A DNA stretch of 64,000 nt, from contig CAWDMP010000002.1 in assembly GCA_963803495.1 (NCBI GenBank), forward strand, positions 3,906,001-3,970,000, given 5' to 3'. Position 1 is the first letter of the stretch. Every line of letters starts with the position of its first letter. Origin of the DNA: Persicitalea sp963803495 (GTDB lineage: Bacteria > Bacteroidota > Bacteroidia > Cytophagales > Spirosomataceae). Position numbers and translations under genes: made by a program. Shown here piece after piece: positions 9,324 to 19,723 of this stretch. The notes beneath the pieces are model-generated. The model saw nothing but the letters and a program-made list of their open reading frames with translations, searched no databases and was not told the origin of the DNA.

Positions 9324-10190
9324 TCAATCTGCAACTCTGTCGCTCTCTTGTACCAACATATTGAGAAGGCTCGTAAGTTTGTCTTTAAGGTCCTTACGGT
9401 CAACGATGAAGTCGAGAAAACCGTGCTCCAGCACGAATTCGGCGCTTTGAAAGCCCTTGGGCAGGTCTTTGCCGATGGTTTCTCGAATCACTCGCGGTCC
9501 GGCGAAGCCAATGAGGGCCTTGGGTTCCGAAATGTTAAAATCTCCCAGCATAGCGTACGAAGCCGTGACCCCGCCCGTGGTCGGATCCGTGAGCAGCGAT
9601 ACGTATGGAATCCCCGCCTCCGAAAGCAGCGCCAGCTTAGCCGAGGTTTTGGCCATTTGCATCAGGGAGAAGCCCGCCTCCATCATCCGTGCTCCGCCCG
9701 AGCGCGAGATCATCAGAAAAGGCCGGCGATTCTTGAGCGCGTAGTCGATCGCGCGCGCGATTTTCTCCCCTACCACCGAGCCCATCGAGCCCCCGATGAA
9801 GTTGAAGTCCATGCAGGCGACCACAAGATCCAGGTCATTCATTTTTCCGGTGGCGGTGCGGACGGCATCCTTCAAGCCGGTTTTGATCATCGTGTTCTTG
9901 ACGCGATCGGGATAGGTCTTGGTATCCGTAAAGTTCAAAGGATCGGCCGAAGTCATGTCCTCGTCCAACTCAGTGAACTGATTGTGATCAAAAAGTACTT
10001 CGAAGAAAGCCTCGGAACCTATTTTTTCGTGGTAGTTGCAGTGCTCACAAGTGTAGGCGTTAAGCTTGTGCTCGCGGGTCTGCATGATCTTCTTGCAGTT
10101 AGGACACATATACCACAAACCGTCCGGCGCTTCGCGCTTCATTTCGGTGGGGGTATTGATTCCCTTTTCTTTACGAATAAACCAAGACAT
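9324..10190 (-). CDS. accD: Acetyl-CoA carboxylase carboxyltransferase subunit beta
   Basis: A 288-residue carboxyltransferase beta subunit, which with AccA transfers CO2 from biotin to acetyl-CoA to make malonyl-CoA, the first step of fatty acid synthesis. The N-terminal zinc ribbon (CPNC near residue 34 and CEHC near residue 53) is intact. The crotonase-like core follows, including GGSMGSVVGEKIARAID and SGGARMMEAG. The start MSWFIRKEKGINTP is usual for the family. A TATATTTG box (10274-10281, minus strand) lies upstream, but without a good -33 element. Confidence 0.95.
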   Translation of the reverse strand: MSWFIRKEKGINTPTEMKREAPDGLWYMCPNCKKIMQTREHKLNAYTCEHCNYHEKIGSEAFFEVLFDHNQFTELDEDMTSADPLNFTDTKTYPDRVKNTMIKTGLKDAVRTATGKMNDLDLVVACMDFNFIGGSMGSVVGEKIARAIDYALKNRRPFLMISRSGGARMMEAGFSLMQMAKTSAKLALLSEAGIPYVSLLTDPTTGGVTASYAMLGDFNISEPKALIGFAGPRVIRETIGKDLPKGFQSAEFVLEHGFLDFIVDRKDLKDKLTSLLNMLVQESDRVAD

Positions 10191-10223
10191 AGTGGGTGCG
10201 AAAGCCTATTAGGGCGTTGAATA

Positions 10224-10563
10224 TCAGTTTCCTACAATCGTTTGCCCGGCGGCCAGAGAAAGCAGTCGGGCGTCAAATATAGTAATAAATGCTTTGCCCA
10301 TCTTGCAGCGAAGGCCAAACCGCCAGGTTTCGCCCGGCGAAACGGTGGCTTTACGAATCAGCGGAGAGTCAGGTAGTAACTGACGCCGGGCGGGCAGGCG
10401 TTTTTTTGATGGCCTGGTGCAGGGAAGTCCGTGGGATGGCATTGATGTACTTATGCAAGAAGTATTCGAGCAGGTCGGGGTCGCGCTGATCGGTTACACT
10501 CAGGACTAAGCTGCTGGCTTTTTGAATGAGGTGATGCGGGTGGGACAAAAGTCGTTCAGACAA
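10224..10563 (-). CDS. Unrecognised small protein, frame broken at a homopolymer
   Basis: Two overlapping frames join into one protein of about 112 residues if the run of seven T at 10401-10407 (A7 on the coding strand) is really six. The N-terminal part (DPDLLEYFLHKYINAIPRTS) then continues as KKRLPARRQLLPDSPLIRKA and ends LLSLAAGQTIVGN. The start codon is TTG. It lies between ftsZ and accD on the same strand. I do not recognise the family. It is moderately basic, with no signal peptide or membrane segment. That the two halves complement each other at a homopolymer is the main evidence that it is a real gene. Confidence 0.5.
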
Positions 10564-10649
10564 AGGTGATGCATGAAGTGGGCGTTTTTATTCGAGTACG
10601 ACAAGAAAGAGGCGAAACTTGCGCCCCGCCTCTTTTGGTAAAACCATGC

Positions 10650-12104
10650 TTAGTTCAAGCGAATCTGCTCCATTTCGTTGGCCGGAATGTCGGGCCGTTT
10701 CCAGAGCTCCAGTCCGCTCCGGCGGTAGGCCGGGCTACGGTCCAGGTCTTCCCAGTCGATCTGACCTTTGTTGCGAAATCGCTCGACCATGTCGCGAATG
10801 CGGTCGTACTCGGCGTCGTCCCAGTCGCCGGCATCTCGCCGACCCGATGCACCCAATGAAGTAACGTGGCCCGAGTCGTAGGAATAGTCGTCATCCTCGT
10901 ATTCTGGCACCTGATCTTGCGGCGAAACCATCACCAATACATCCGCACTCGTGGGGGTAACTACCTCATTGTCGGCAGCTAATTCAGGTACCAGCGATTC
11001 ATCGGCCTCCAGTACTTCAGCCAAATCTTCCGCTTGGTCGATAGGCTCAGTCTCAGTTACCAGCTCAGGCTCCGATTTAGCCGGATGAGGCATTACGCCG
11101 TCGAAGCCCGCGGCTACCACCGTGACGCGTATGTTTTCACCCAGGGTGTTGTCGGTGATGGTACCCAGCTTGAACAGGTGCGCTTGGCCACCTACCTGGT
11201 CGAGCACGTATTTCCAGATTTCGCGCTGCTCCCACATCTGAGCTTCGTGCTCCTCACTGGAAGCCAAAGTCACCAGAATGCGCTCGGCACCTTTGATGTC
11301 GCGGTCGTTGAGCAGAGGCGAGTCTAACGCCAGCCTTACGGCCTCGTGCGCTCGGTTTTCGCCCGCCACGGAGGCCGTACCCATGACCGATTGCCCGGCG
11401 TTTTTAAGTACCCGCTCCACATCTTTGAAGTCCGTGTTGATGGTACCACTCGTGGTGATGATCTCGGAGATACTCTTTACGGCGTTGAGCAGAATACTAT
11501 CTGCTTGGGCGAAAGCTTCCGTAATCCGCATGTTTTTGTAGAGCTCTTCCAACTTATCGTTGAGCACCACGAGCACGGTATCGCTGCACTTTTTCAGTTC
11601 TTCGATGCCTTCGTTGGCGTGCTTTATCTTCAAAGTGCCCTCCCAAGAATAAGGAGAAGTCACGACAGCCACCGTGAGCAGCTTCATCTCTTTGGCGATC
11701 TGAGCGATGACCGGCGCGGCCCCCGTGCCGGTACCCCCACCCATACCGGCCGTGATGAACACCATTTGGGTGGCGCCGCCCAGCAATGCCTTGATTTCTT
11801 CAATCGTTTCGAGCGCGGCTTCGCGGCCCTGGGTGATTTCCATGCCCGCTCCCAATCCCTTGGTTAGTTTGGCGCCGAGTTGGATTTTGGTGGGTACCGT
11901 GCTTTTCAGCAGGGCCTGACGGTCGGTATTGCAGACCGCAAACTCCACGTCCTTGATCTTCTTCTCGTACATGTAATTGACGGCATTGCTACCGCCGCCA
12001 CCTACCCCGATCACCTTGATAATGGCGGGTTCCTCTACCGCAATTCCTTCAATTTCATTCACGGTATAATCTTGATTTAAGGCGTTCAATAAGTCGTCAT
12101 CCAT
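10650..12104 (-). CDS. ftsZ: Cell division protein FtsZ
   Basis: A 484-residue tubulin-like GTPase that forms the division ring. The nucleotide-binding elements GVGGGGSNAVNYM (near residue 34) and the tubulin signature GGGTGTGAAPVIA (near 119) are intact. After the core (about residue 330) comes a variable linker rich in E, D and V, and then a conserved C-terminal peptide (RRSGLELWKRPDIPANE) expected to contact FtsA. It is the last gene of the dcw cluster in the transcriptional order, 45 bp after ftsA. Confidence 0.97.
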   Translation of the reverse strand: MDDDLLNALNQDYTVNEIEGIAVEEPAIIKVIGVGGGGSNAVNYMYEKKIKDVEFAVCNTDRQALLKSTVPTKIQLGAKLTKGLGAGMEITQGREAALETIEEIKALLGGATQMVFITAGMGGGTGTGAAPVIAQIAKEMKLLTVAVVTSPYSWEGTLKIKHANEGIEELKKCSDTVLVVLNDKLEELYKNMRITEAFAQADSILLNAVKSISEIITTSGTINTDFKDVERVLKNAGQSVMGTASVAGENRAHEAVRLALDSPLLNDRDIKGAERILVTLASSEEHEAQMWEQREIWKYVLDQVGGQAHLFKLGTITDNTLGENIRVTVVAAGFDGVMPHPAKSEPELVTETEPIDQAEDLAEVLEADESLVPELAADNEVVTPTSADVLVMVSPQDQVPEYEDDDYSYDSGHVTSLGASGRRDAGDWDDAEYDRIRDMVERFRNKGQIDWEDLDRSPAYRRSGLELWKRPDIPANEMEQIRLN

Positions 12105-12149
12105 GCGTGTGCGTACTTTTCGCTTTGTAGGACATATATAAATGGGGCA

Positions 12150-13523
12150 TCAGTAAGAGCCCCCTGTCTTGTCGTCTTTTTCATTGTTACCGAACAGGTT
12201 TTTCAATCCTCCCCAGCCAGGAAATGCCTTTCCGCCACCCGAAGGTTGTGTCGGCGTCCTTTCCTTATATTCGGTCCGCTGTTCTTCCCGTTGCCGGGCC
12301 TGATCGAACTGAGACATCGGCTTAGGGCAAATCGACGCCACGCGCGGGTCGACTCTTTTAAGACCGGCCCAGGCCAGGCCCAACGCCGTGGCGTAACTGG
12401 TACTACCTACTTCATCGGCCATCGGAGTGTTGGCCAACCCGACCGGTATGCCCACCCGCACCAACATGCCGTCGGCCACCCGAGAAAACAGGGTTTCAAT
12501 TTCGGGTAGATTGGCGGTGCCGCCCGTCAGGACCATGCCGCCCACCAACAGGTCGGAAAAGCCGCTTTCCAGTATCTCGGCGTACACCATCGCGGCAATT
12601 TCTTTCAGCCGTTCCTCGATGATGAGCGCCATGTTCTTGCGAAGTACCCGGCGCGGCGGACGGCCCTGTAGGAAGTTTACCAACACTTCCATGTTCAAGG
12701 GCACGCTTTCCGACAGTGATTCTCCCTGCTGTTTCTTGAGGCTCTCGGCGTTCTCGATCTGAATACCGCAGCCTATTTGCAAGTCGGCCGTGATGTGCTG
12801 GCCCGCAATAGGGAATGAGGCAATATGCCGGATCATGCCCCCCTGGTAAATCACAAGATCGGTCACATGGTCGCCGATGTCGACCAGGGCTGTTCCAGCC
12901 GCCATTTCTTCGTCGCTCAGCACCGCCATTCCGGCCGCGATGGGTGCCAGCAGAAGTTGGTTGTAGTCGATGCCGGGTCCGGCGGTCAACAAACTCTTTT
13001 TGGTGACGTCGATGGCCTGCTTGTTACTCGAAACGACCAAAAACTCGCCGCCCAAACGGACCCCGATGCGGCCGACGGGTTCTTTCACGCCTTTACCGTT
13101 GTCAACGGTGAATTCGCCCGGAATGATATGCATCACTTCGTGATTGGGTTCGGTCTGGGCGCGGTACTGGTCCTTAATCAGATGATCGACGTCGGCCTGA
13201 GTGACCTCGTTGCTGGCCGCCGACGTGGGGCGCACCATGTTGGGGGAAATGGACGACACCTGGATATGACTGCCGCCGAAGCTGACGTTCACTTCTTCGA
13301 TGTCGAGGTTAGAGCGCATCGTCAATTCCGATATCGCCGATCGGATGGCTTTGCCCACCTGCATTACATTCTTGACCGCCCCCCGCACGATGGCGTCGGT
13401 GGGAACGGGTATTTCGCTGAAGCCGATCACTTCGATCGTATTGGCGTCGTGTGCCTCCACAGCAACCGCCGCGATTTTGGTACTTCCAATGTCTAAGCCT
13501 ACAGCGATAGTGCCTTTTGTCAT
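12150..13523 (-). CDS. ftsA: Cell division protein FtsA
   Basis: A 457-residue actin-family ATPase that anchors FtsZ to the membrane. The start at 13523 gives MTKGTIAVGLDIGSTKIAAV; a longer open frame upstream overlaps ftsQ and lacks family sequence. The phosphate-binding motifs GLDIGSTK and ALVDIGDHVTDLVIY, and the adenosine motif VLTGGTANLPEIE, are visible. The C-terminus ends in GWGGLKNLFGNN followed by polar residues, a plausible amphipathic membrane-targeting helix. Confidence 0.96.
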   Translation of the reverse strand: MTKGTIAVGLDIGSTKIAAVAVEAHDANTIEVIGFSEIPVPTDAIVRGAVKNVMQVGKAIRSAISELTMRSNLDIEEVNVSFGGSHIQVSSISPNMVRPTSAASNEVTQADVDHLIKDQYRAQTEPNHEVMHIIPGEFTVDNGKGVKEPVGRIGVRLGGEFLVVSSNKQAIDVTKKSLLTAGPGIDYNQLLLAPIAAGMAVLSDEEMAAGTALVDIGDHVTDLVIYQGGMIRHIASFPIAGQHITADLQIGCGIQIENAESLKKQQGESLSESVPLNMEVLVNFLQGRPPRRVLRKNMALIIEERLKEIAAMVYAEILESGFSDLLVGGMVLTGGTANLPEIETLFSRVADGMLVRVGIPVGLANTPMADEVGSTSYATALGLAWAGLKRVDPRVASICPKPMSQFDQARQREEQRTEYKERTPTQPSGGGKAFPGWGGLKNLFGNNEKDDKTGGSY

Positions 13524-13542
13524 AATAAGTGGGGTATGTATG

Positions 13543-14319
13543 TTATTCACAAACGATCTGGTCGTGAAATCTAAGGTCAATGAGTGAATAACGGCTCCAA
13601 TCGGAGGCCATCACCTTTTCGTAAAAGATGCGCAGCTTCCGAAGCTTCGCCTCGTTGTCTTCGGCCCGCCCAAACGCAATCTTCTGTTCACCAAGCGCGG
13701 TGCGGAGGTCGATGTTTCCGGTTTTGGAAACGTTCATCTGTGTTACCTGAGCCTTCCAGAACGGATCACCGTTCAATAATCTGATCAAGCTCAGTACCGC
13801 CCGGCCTTCGGACGACTTCATGCTTTTTCTCTCCTGAAAAAAAGGCCCGGAAACCAAAAGTACCCGCGCCGAAAAACGATTGGATAGCGGAACAAAATCC
13901 CCTTCCTCATCGATGTAAAAACCAATGGCGCGGCGCCATTCCTCGTTTTGCGAGGTACTTACCCAACGCGCCAACGGCTGCTGCTGCTTTATGTCGACCA
14001 CCAGGTTACCTTCCAAATCGTGAAACACCTCACAATCCCCAACCAAAGGGTTGGCCTTGATCCGGTTTTCGAGGGCCGCCAGACCAATATTCTTCTGCTT
14101 ATTTCCCTGCACGGGACCGCTTCCGTCGTAAGCCAGAATCTTTTCCACGTCCGTCCGCTCGATGAATCGAACACCCGAATCGTAGTCTACGTTGACAATC
14201 AGGTTGTTGCACTGCTGGCGATTCAATTGGCTTTCGGCCATGCCTACACATGCCAAAATTACTAAAACCCAGGCACCTTTAGCAAGCCATTTTTTAGAAT
14301 AGTCAAATTTACGGAACAT
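13543..14319 (-). CDS. ftsQ: Cell division protein FtsQ/DivIB
   Basis: A 258-residue bitopic membrane protein of the divisome. A short cytoplasmic end is followed by one membrane segment (WLAKGAWVLVILACVGMAES) and an extracytoplasmic POTRA-like and beta domain (RFIERTDVEKILAYDGSG, NPLVGDCEVFHDLEGNLV). Sequence conservation in this family is low. Assignment rests on topology, size and its place between murC and ftsA, which is standard in Bacteroidota dcw clusters. Confidence 0.88.
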   Translation of the reverse strand: MFRKFDYSKKWLAKGAWVLVILACVGMAESQLNRQQCNNLIVNVDYDSGVRFIERTDVEKILAYDGSGPVQGNKQKNIGLAALENRIKANPLVGDCEVFHDLEGNLVVDIKQQQPLARWVSTSQNEEWRRAIGFYIDEEGDFVPLSNRFSARVLLVSGPFFQERKSMKSSEGRAVLSLIRLLNGDPFWKAQVTQMNVSKTGNIDLRTALGEQKIAFGRAEDNEAKLRKLRIFYEKVMASDWSRYSLIDLRFHDQIVCE

Positions 14320-14346
14320 GATTTTAATAATATGAATCTTGGACTA

Positions 14347-15744
14347 TTAATTAGCAAGTGGCGTAACCAGCAAAAGGGCGATGGGCTGTACCAGACGATC
14401 AATGTCGCCCGCCCCGATCGTGACCACGATGTCAGTGTCGAGGGCTTTCAGGGCAGGGAGCAGTGCCTCTCTGGAAGTTAAGGATTTATCGGACAAATCC
14501 ACTTTTTCTAACAACATTTCTGAGGTAACGCCGGACATGGGTAGTTCGCGGGCCGGATAGATATCCAGGAGCAGGAGCCGATCTGCCAAAGCCAGGCTGA
14601 CTGCGAAATCATCGGCGAAGTCGCGGGTACGGCTGAAAAGATGCGGTTGAAAAATGGCGGTGATGTGCCGGCCCGGGTATAGGCTCCGCACCGACGACAG
14701 GAAGGCCCGAATTTCGGTGGGGTGGTGGGCGTAGTCGTCGATGAACACCTTGTGGTGGTCTTCAAGATGGTACTCAAACCGCCGTTTCACCCCGGTGAAA
14801 CTCGCCAGTCCGGCCCGGATTTGGTCGGGCATTACCCCCAGTCGTAGTGCGGCGGCACTGGCCGCCACGGCATTCTCGATGTTGTGGTAGCCAGGTACCC
14901 GCATCCTGATGTCGGCGATCAGGCCATCGGGATGAAGGAGGTCGAACACGAACCGAGCGTTTTCGATGCGGAGGTTCTGACAACGGTAGTCGCCCTCGTC
15001 GAGCGAGTAGGTAAGTACTTCGGCCGCAGTACCGGCGGCCAATTCCAGTCCTTCGCGCATGAACAAAGTCCCGCCCGGCTTGATCTGCCCCACAAAATCA
15101 CGGAACGATTGAAGCAGCGATTCGTGCTCACCGTAAATATCCAGGTGGTCGGCGTCGGTCGACGTGACGATGGCGATGTCGGGAAAAAGCGTCAGGAAGG
15201 AGCGGTCGAATTCATCGGCCTCCACCACGCACACCACTTTCTCGGGCGTTTCGGTAGGCTCGTTGAGCAGAAAGTTGGTACCGTAGTTCTGCGTGATGCC
15301 GCCCAGGAAGGCCGTGCAGTTGACGCCACTGGCGCGCAACAGGTGGGCCACCATCGAGGAGGTGGTGGTTTTGCCGTGGGTACCCGCCACGCCAATGGTA
15401 GGCAGGTGCTTGGTGATCCAGCCCAGTACCTGCGCGCGCTTTTGCAGGGTGAAACCCCGCGCCCGGAAGTACTCCATTTGCGGATGTCCGGCCGGAATGG
15501 CCGGCGTGTACACGACCAAAGTAGTATCGCTTTCGGCCCGGAACTTGTCCGGTACGGCACTTACCTCGCTGTCAAAATTGACAAGAATACCCTCGGTTTC
15601 CAGCTTATCGGTCAGGGGCGTGGGGGAGCGGTCATACCCGGCTACGGCAAAGCCGTTGGCGTTGAACCAGCGGGCCAGGGCACTCATGCCAATACCACCG
15701 ATCCCCACAAAATAAACCTGCTTCCAATCCGTGTCGAAGTGCAT
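14347..15744 (-). CDS. murC: UDP-N-acetylmuramate--L-alanine ligase
   Basis: A 465-residue Mur ligase that adds L-alanine to UDP-MurNAc in the cytoplasm, using ATP. Visible are the N-terminal nucleotide motif GIGGIGMSALARWF, the ATP-binding loop GVAGTHGKTTTSSM (near residue 120) and the C-terminal domain segment DYAHHPTEIRAFL. Length is normal and the frame intact. It lies 37 bp downstream of murG. Confidence 0.96.
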   Translation of the reverse strand: MHFDTDWKQVYFVGIGGIGMSALARWFNANGFAVAGYDRSPTPLTDKLETEGILVNFDSEVSAVPDKFRAESDTTLVVYTPAIPAGHPQMEYFRARGFTLQKRAQVLGWITKHLPTIGVAGTHGKTTTSSMVAHLLRASGVNCTAFLGGITQNYGTNFLLNEPTETPEKVVCVVEADEFDRSFLTLFPDIAIVTSTDADHLDIYGEHESLLQSFRDFVGQIKPGGTLFMREGLELAAGTAAEVLTYSLDEGDYRCQNLRIENARFVFDLLHPDGLIADIRMRVPGYHNIENAVAASAAALRLGVMPDQIRAGLASFTGVKRRFEYHLEDHHKVFIDDYAHHPTEIRAFLSSVRSLYPGRHITAIFQPHLFSRTRDFADDFAVSLALADRLLLLDIYPARELPMSGVTSEMLLEKVDLSDKSLTSREALLPALKALDTDIVVTIGAGDIDRLVQPIALLLVTPLAN

Positions 15745-15781
15745 TTTTTTGTTCTAGGTGCTTGTGTTTCCAATTAAAGTT

Positions 15782-16882
15782 CTAGCGCTCGGTCAGCTTC
15801 AGTACCTCACGCGCGATGTCGTCAGCCGCGTCGGGGCGCGCCAGTTTGGCTATATTCCGGGATAGTTCACGCTGTTTGGCCGGGTCTTGTAACAAACCCA
15901 TCGCGGCGGATACCAAGTCGGTCGAGCTACGGGCGTCGGGTACCAACAACGCCGCCGTGTGCCGGATCAGCGTCATGGCGTTTTTGGTTTGATGGTCTTC
16001 GGATGCGGCCGGGTAAGGTACCAGGACAGCGGGCTTGGCCGCCAGGCACAATTCCGATATCGAAAGCGCACCCGCCCGCGACACCACCACATCGGCCACG
16101 GCGTAGGCCAGGTCCATTTCGTAGATGAACTCAAAGGCCGCCACTTTCCCCCGTCCTAGCTGCGCGATGGCCTCACGGGCCGTGGCAATGTAGGCGCTGC
16201 CCGTTTGCCAAAGTACCTGGTAACCCGCATCGACCAAATCCGCCAGACCCTCCCGAAGGCTTTCGTTGATACTCCGGGCACCCAGGCTGCCGCCCATCAC
16301 GAAGAGCGTCGGACGATCGGCGTCGAATCCAAAATGGGCGCGTGCTTCCCCGCGCCGGGTGTGGGCGCTGACGATGTCGCCGCGCACAGGATTTCCCAAG
16401 AGCTTTATTTTCCGGGCCGGAAAAAACTGTTCCATATCGGGATAGGCCACACAAATGGTTTCGGCCCGTCGCGAAAGTAGCTTGTTGGTGATTCCCGCGT
16501 AAGAATTTTGTTCCTGGATAAGGGTCGGTATACCCATCAGCGAGGCGATCATCAGCAGCGGCCCGCTGGCAAAGCCGCCTACCCCCACCGCCGCATCGGG
16601 GCGGAAATCGCGCAGTACCGAGCGGGCTTTGAGCAGGCTACGCGTGAGTTTGACCGGAAATGCCACATTGGCTACGACATTCTGCCGCTGAATACCCACG
16701 ATCGGTAGTCCGATGATTCGGTAGCCTGCCTTGGGTACCTTTTCCATTTCCATCTTTCCCTCGGCCCCCACGAAGAGGATTTCGGTGGTCGGGTCGCGTT
16801 TTTTGAGCGCATTCGCGATGGCAATAGCCGGGTAGATGTGTCCGCCCGTACCGCCGCCGCTGATGATGATGCGCTTACTCAT
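15782..16882 (-). CDS. murG: UDP-GlcNAc:undecaprenyl-PP-MurNAc-pentapeptide GlcNAc transferase (lipid II synthase)
   Basis: A 366-residue GT28-family glycosyltransferase that adds GlcNAc to lipid I at the inner membrane to make lipid II. The N-terminal glycine loop GGGTGGHIYPAIAIA and the middle motif GGSLGARSINE are intact, as is the sugar-nucleotide binding region around VVSRAGALSISELCLAAKP. It follows ftsW, with a 135-bp AT-rich gap. Confidence 0.96.
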   Translation of the reverse strand: MSKRIIISGGGTGGHIYPAIAIANALKKRDPTTEILFVGAEGKMEMEKVPKAGYRIIGLPIVGIQRQNVVANVAFPVKLTRSLLKARSVLRDFRPDAAVGVGGFASGPLLMIASLMGIPTLIQEQNSYAGITNKLLSRRAETICVAYPDMEQFFPARKIKLLGNPVRGDIVSAHTRRGEARAHFGFDADRPTLFVMGGSLGARSINESLREGLADLVDAGYQVLWQTGSAYIATAREAIAQLGRGKVAAFEFIYEMDLAYAVADVVVSRAGALSISELCLAAKPAVLVPYPAASEDHQTKNAMTLIRHTAALLVPDARSSTDLVSAAMGLLQDPAKQRELSRNIAKLARPDAADDIAREVLKLTER

Positions 16883-17017
16883 TTAATGAATAATTAATAG
16901 TTAACTATGAATAATGCAGGATTTGTGCAATAGTTAAAATACTCTACTATAATAGCTTAACTACCTGAATTTTAATTTTCTAATAAATCCAACATCCAGA
17001 ATCCGAAATCCATTTGG

Positions 17018-18170
17018 TCAAATGCTCTGTTCGTCCAGCTCACCACGGCTCACGCTCAGGATGATGCCCATCGCGAAGCCCGTCACCAGCATCGACGATC
17101 CGCCGCTGCTGATGAAGGGGAGCGTTTGGCCGGTAACCGGAAACAACCCGACTGTCACGGCCATCGTGGACAACGCCTGAAACACGATACTGAACGTGAG
17201 CCCCGCCGATAGCAGGCCGCCGTAGGGTCGTTTGGGTTTTTGAATGGCCTTCATGCCCCGATACAGCAGTAATAGAAAAGCCGCAATGATGACCAACGCC
17301 CCCAGGGTACCGTACTCCTCGACAATAATGGCAAACACGAAGTCACTGTCGCTCTTGGGCAGGTAGTGCTTTTGCTGGCTTTTGGCCACGCCTTCCCCGA
17401 ACATGCCGCCCCGGGCCATCGCCGTGAAGGCGTGCTTCGACTGATCGGAGATAAGATTAGGGTCGAGGTAGTCTTTGAGCCTAGATTCGGTGGTGCCGCC
17501 CCTTTGCCCTACTTTGAAAGCCACAAGCCCCGCAAGCACGACACCAAAAAATAGGATGGCGATCGCCAGATAACGCAGCGGTACCCGGCCCACGTACAGC
17601 ATCATGAAACAGGTAGCACCCAAGCAGCGCAGCGGTGGAAAAATTAGAACGGTAGATGAGCGCACACACGATGCCGATCATCGCCATGGGCTGAATCAGG
17701 AGCTTCGTGTCGCTCCAATCTTTCTTGAAACGATAGGCCAGGATAATCGCCAGGTAAGCGATGAGCGTAATCTTGGCAAGCTCCGAGGGCTGGAACTTGC
17801 GGTTGATGATCGGAATTTCCACCCAGCGGTCGGCCTCATTGATGCCGACCCCCTTGAAAAAAGCGAAGATCAGCAGCAGCACCGCCCCCCAAACCGCCAG
17901 TTTGGAAAAGAGTACCAACTTGGTATAAGGGATCAGATGCACCACATACATGACCATAAAGGACAATATAGCGAGCTGAATCTGCTTTTTGAGTAGGTAC
18001 TCCGTGTCGCCCTTGTAGGTGAGGTAAGCTTCGCGCGCGCCGGCGCTGTACACCACGATGACCCCGCTGCCGAGTAGAAAAATAGCGATACCCCACAGCC
18101 AGGGATCGCCTTTGAGGTTGCGGCCCAGCCACGCCTGAGTCGTGTCGCTGAATTTTTGTAGTGCGGTCAA
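17018..18170 (-). CDS. ftsW: Peptidoglycan polymerase/lipid II-associated FtsW (single-base frame break)
   Basis: A SEDS-family polytopic membrane protein, about 383 residues when reconstructed, which polymerises septal glycan. The 5' part reads from 18170 (MTALQKFSDTTQAWLGRN) and the 3' part ends at 17018. The frames meet at CTTGGGTGCT: removing one G from the run at 17619-17621 gives the continuous STAALLGATCFMMLYVG. Conserved SEDS features are present: FQPSELAKITLI, GQTLPFISSGGSSM, and the large loop with SDSDFVFAIIVEEYG. A break in this essential gene points to a sequence error. Confidence 0.92.
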
Positions 18171-18209
18171 GGTAAAGTGGGGTTAGGGCACTGAATGCTG
18201 AAAAGGTAG

Positions 18210-19569
18210 CTACTTTGCGGTGAAAGCCAAAACCGATTTTCGGAATTGGTCGCCCCGGTCCTGGTAGTTTTTGAATAAATCGAAACTCGCGCAGGCGGGC
18301 GAAAGCAGTACCACCTCACCCGGTTGTGCCCAGAAGCGAGCAGTTTCGAGCGCTTGGTCCAGGCTTCGCGCGGCCGTCAGGCGGGATACTTTGTCGGCAA
18401 AATAATGCATGATTTTATCGGTGTCGGTACCCAGCGCCACGATTCCAGTTACCCTTTGCCGCACCCGATCTTCGAGTTCACTGTAATCGTTTCCCTTTGT
18501 CGACGCCGCCCAGGATCAACACCACCGGACGGTCGAAACTACCCAAGGCGTAAAAAACCGAATCGACATTGGTGGCTTTGGAATCATTGATGTACTCGAC
18601 GCCGTCCACCACCGCCACCGATTCGAGACGATGCGGGGCATTCTTGAAAGACAAAAGGCCGACTTTGATTTGCGCATCGGTCAGGCCGACGGCCTGCGCC
18701 GCCAAAATCGCCGCCAAAGCGTTGATGGCGTTGTGCGGCCCGACGATAGGTAGCGCGCTTTGGGCGATCGAGAATTCCTGGCCGTGGCTACGCGCCACCA
18801 GGTTGCCTTCGTGCAAGTACCCGCCCGGAGTCGGCTTCTCAGTCAGCGAAATAGGGAGTTGTTGCGCGGGCAAAGTACGTTGCGCCAACTCGGCTACCAG
18901 CGCATTGCTTTCGGCGAAATAAATAAAATCGTCCTTGACGGTTTGGTTTTGGACAATCCTGAACTTAGAGGCAACGTACTTCTGAAAATCGTAATCGTAG
19001 CGGTCCAGGTGATCGGGCGTGATGTTGAGCAGCACGGCCACGTCGGCTCGAAAATCGTACATGGTATCTAGCTGAAAGCTACTGATTTCCAACACGTAGT
19101 ACTCTTTTTCACCCTCCGCTACCTGCCCCGCAAAACTACTGCCCACATTGCCCGCCAGTCCGACCGATAGCCCCGCCTCATGCATCAGGTGGTAGGTCAG
19201 CATGGCGGTGGTCGTCTTGCCGTTGCTACCCGTAATGGCGATGAACTTTGCGGCGGTATAGCGGGCGGCAAATTCTATTTCTGAGATCACCGGGGTACCC
19301 TGGTCTTGTAGCGCCTTTACGATCGGGGCGCTGTCGGGAATGCCGGGACTTTTGATTACTTCGTCGGCTTCCAGGATGCGCGCCATCGTGTGCGTGCCTT
19401 CTTCAAAAAGTACTTCGAGCGCGGTCAAAGCGTCACGGTAAGCGGGCAGCAAGGTACCTTGGTCGGACAAAAAAACTTCGAAACCCTGTTGCTTGCCCAG
19501 CCGCGCCGCGCCTACCCCGCTCTCGCCGCCGCCCAGTATTACCAGTTTTCGCTTATCAGATGGTGTCAT
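18210..19569 (-). CDS. murD: UDP-N-acetylmuramoyl-L-alanine--D-glutamate ligase (single-base frame break)
   Basis: A Mur ligase of about 453 residues that adds D-glutamate to UDP-MurNAc-Ala. The start MTPSDKRKLVILGGGESGVG is at 19569, with an alternative ATG at 19578. The ATP loop AITGSNGKTTTAMLTYHL and GPHNAINALAAILA are intact. After GGVDKG the frame ends early at 18478. Removing one base from the AAA/GGG runs near 18490-18495 restores GNDYSELEDRVRQRVTG and then the C-terminal FWAQPGEVVLLSPACASFD. It is the first gene of the dcw block in this window; mraY and murE are not adjacent. Confidence 0.93.
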
Positions 19570-19723
19570 TTTTTGCATAAATCGAATGCTTTCGCAAATC
19601 TCGGGGAATTTTCGGCTTCGGTGCAAATTATATTGAATTGATTTCTCCGCGCTCGTTCCAAAACCAAAAAAAGGGAATCTGCTTGCGCCTATCCCATTTT
19701 TCTCGCAAAAGTCAAAGATATTC

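Noticed and set aside
9195..10220. Plus-strand open frame opposite accD
   Set aside because: It is a shadow of accD on the other strand.
10274..10281. TATATTTG on the minus strand as the accD promoter
   Set aside because: It matches the -7 consensus, but no -33 element is seen, so it was kept only as a note under accD.
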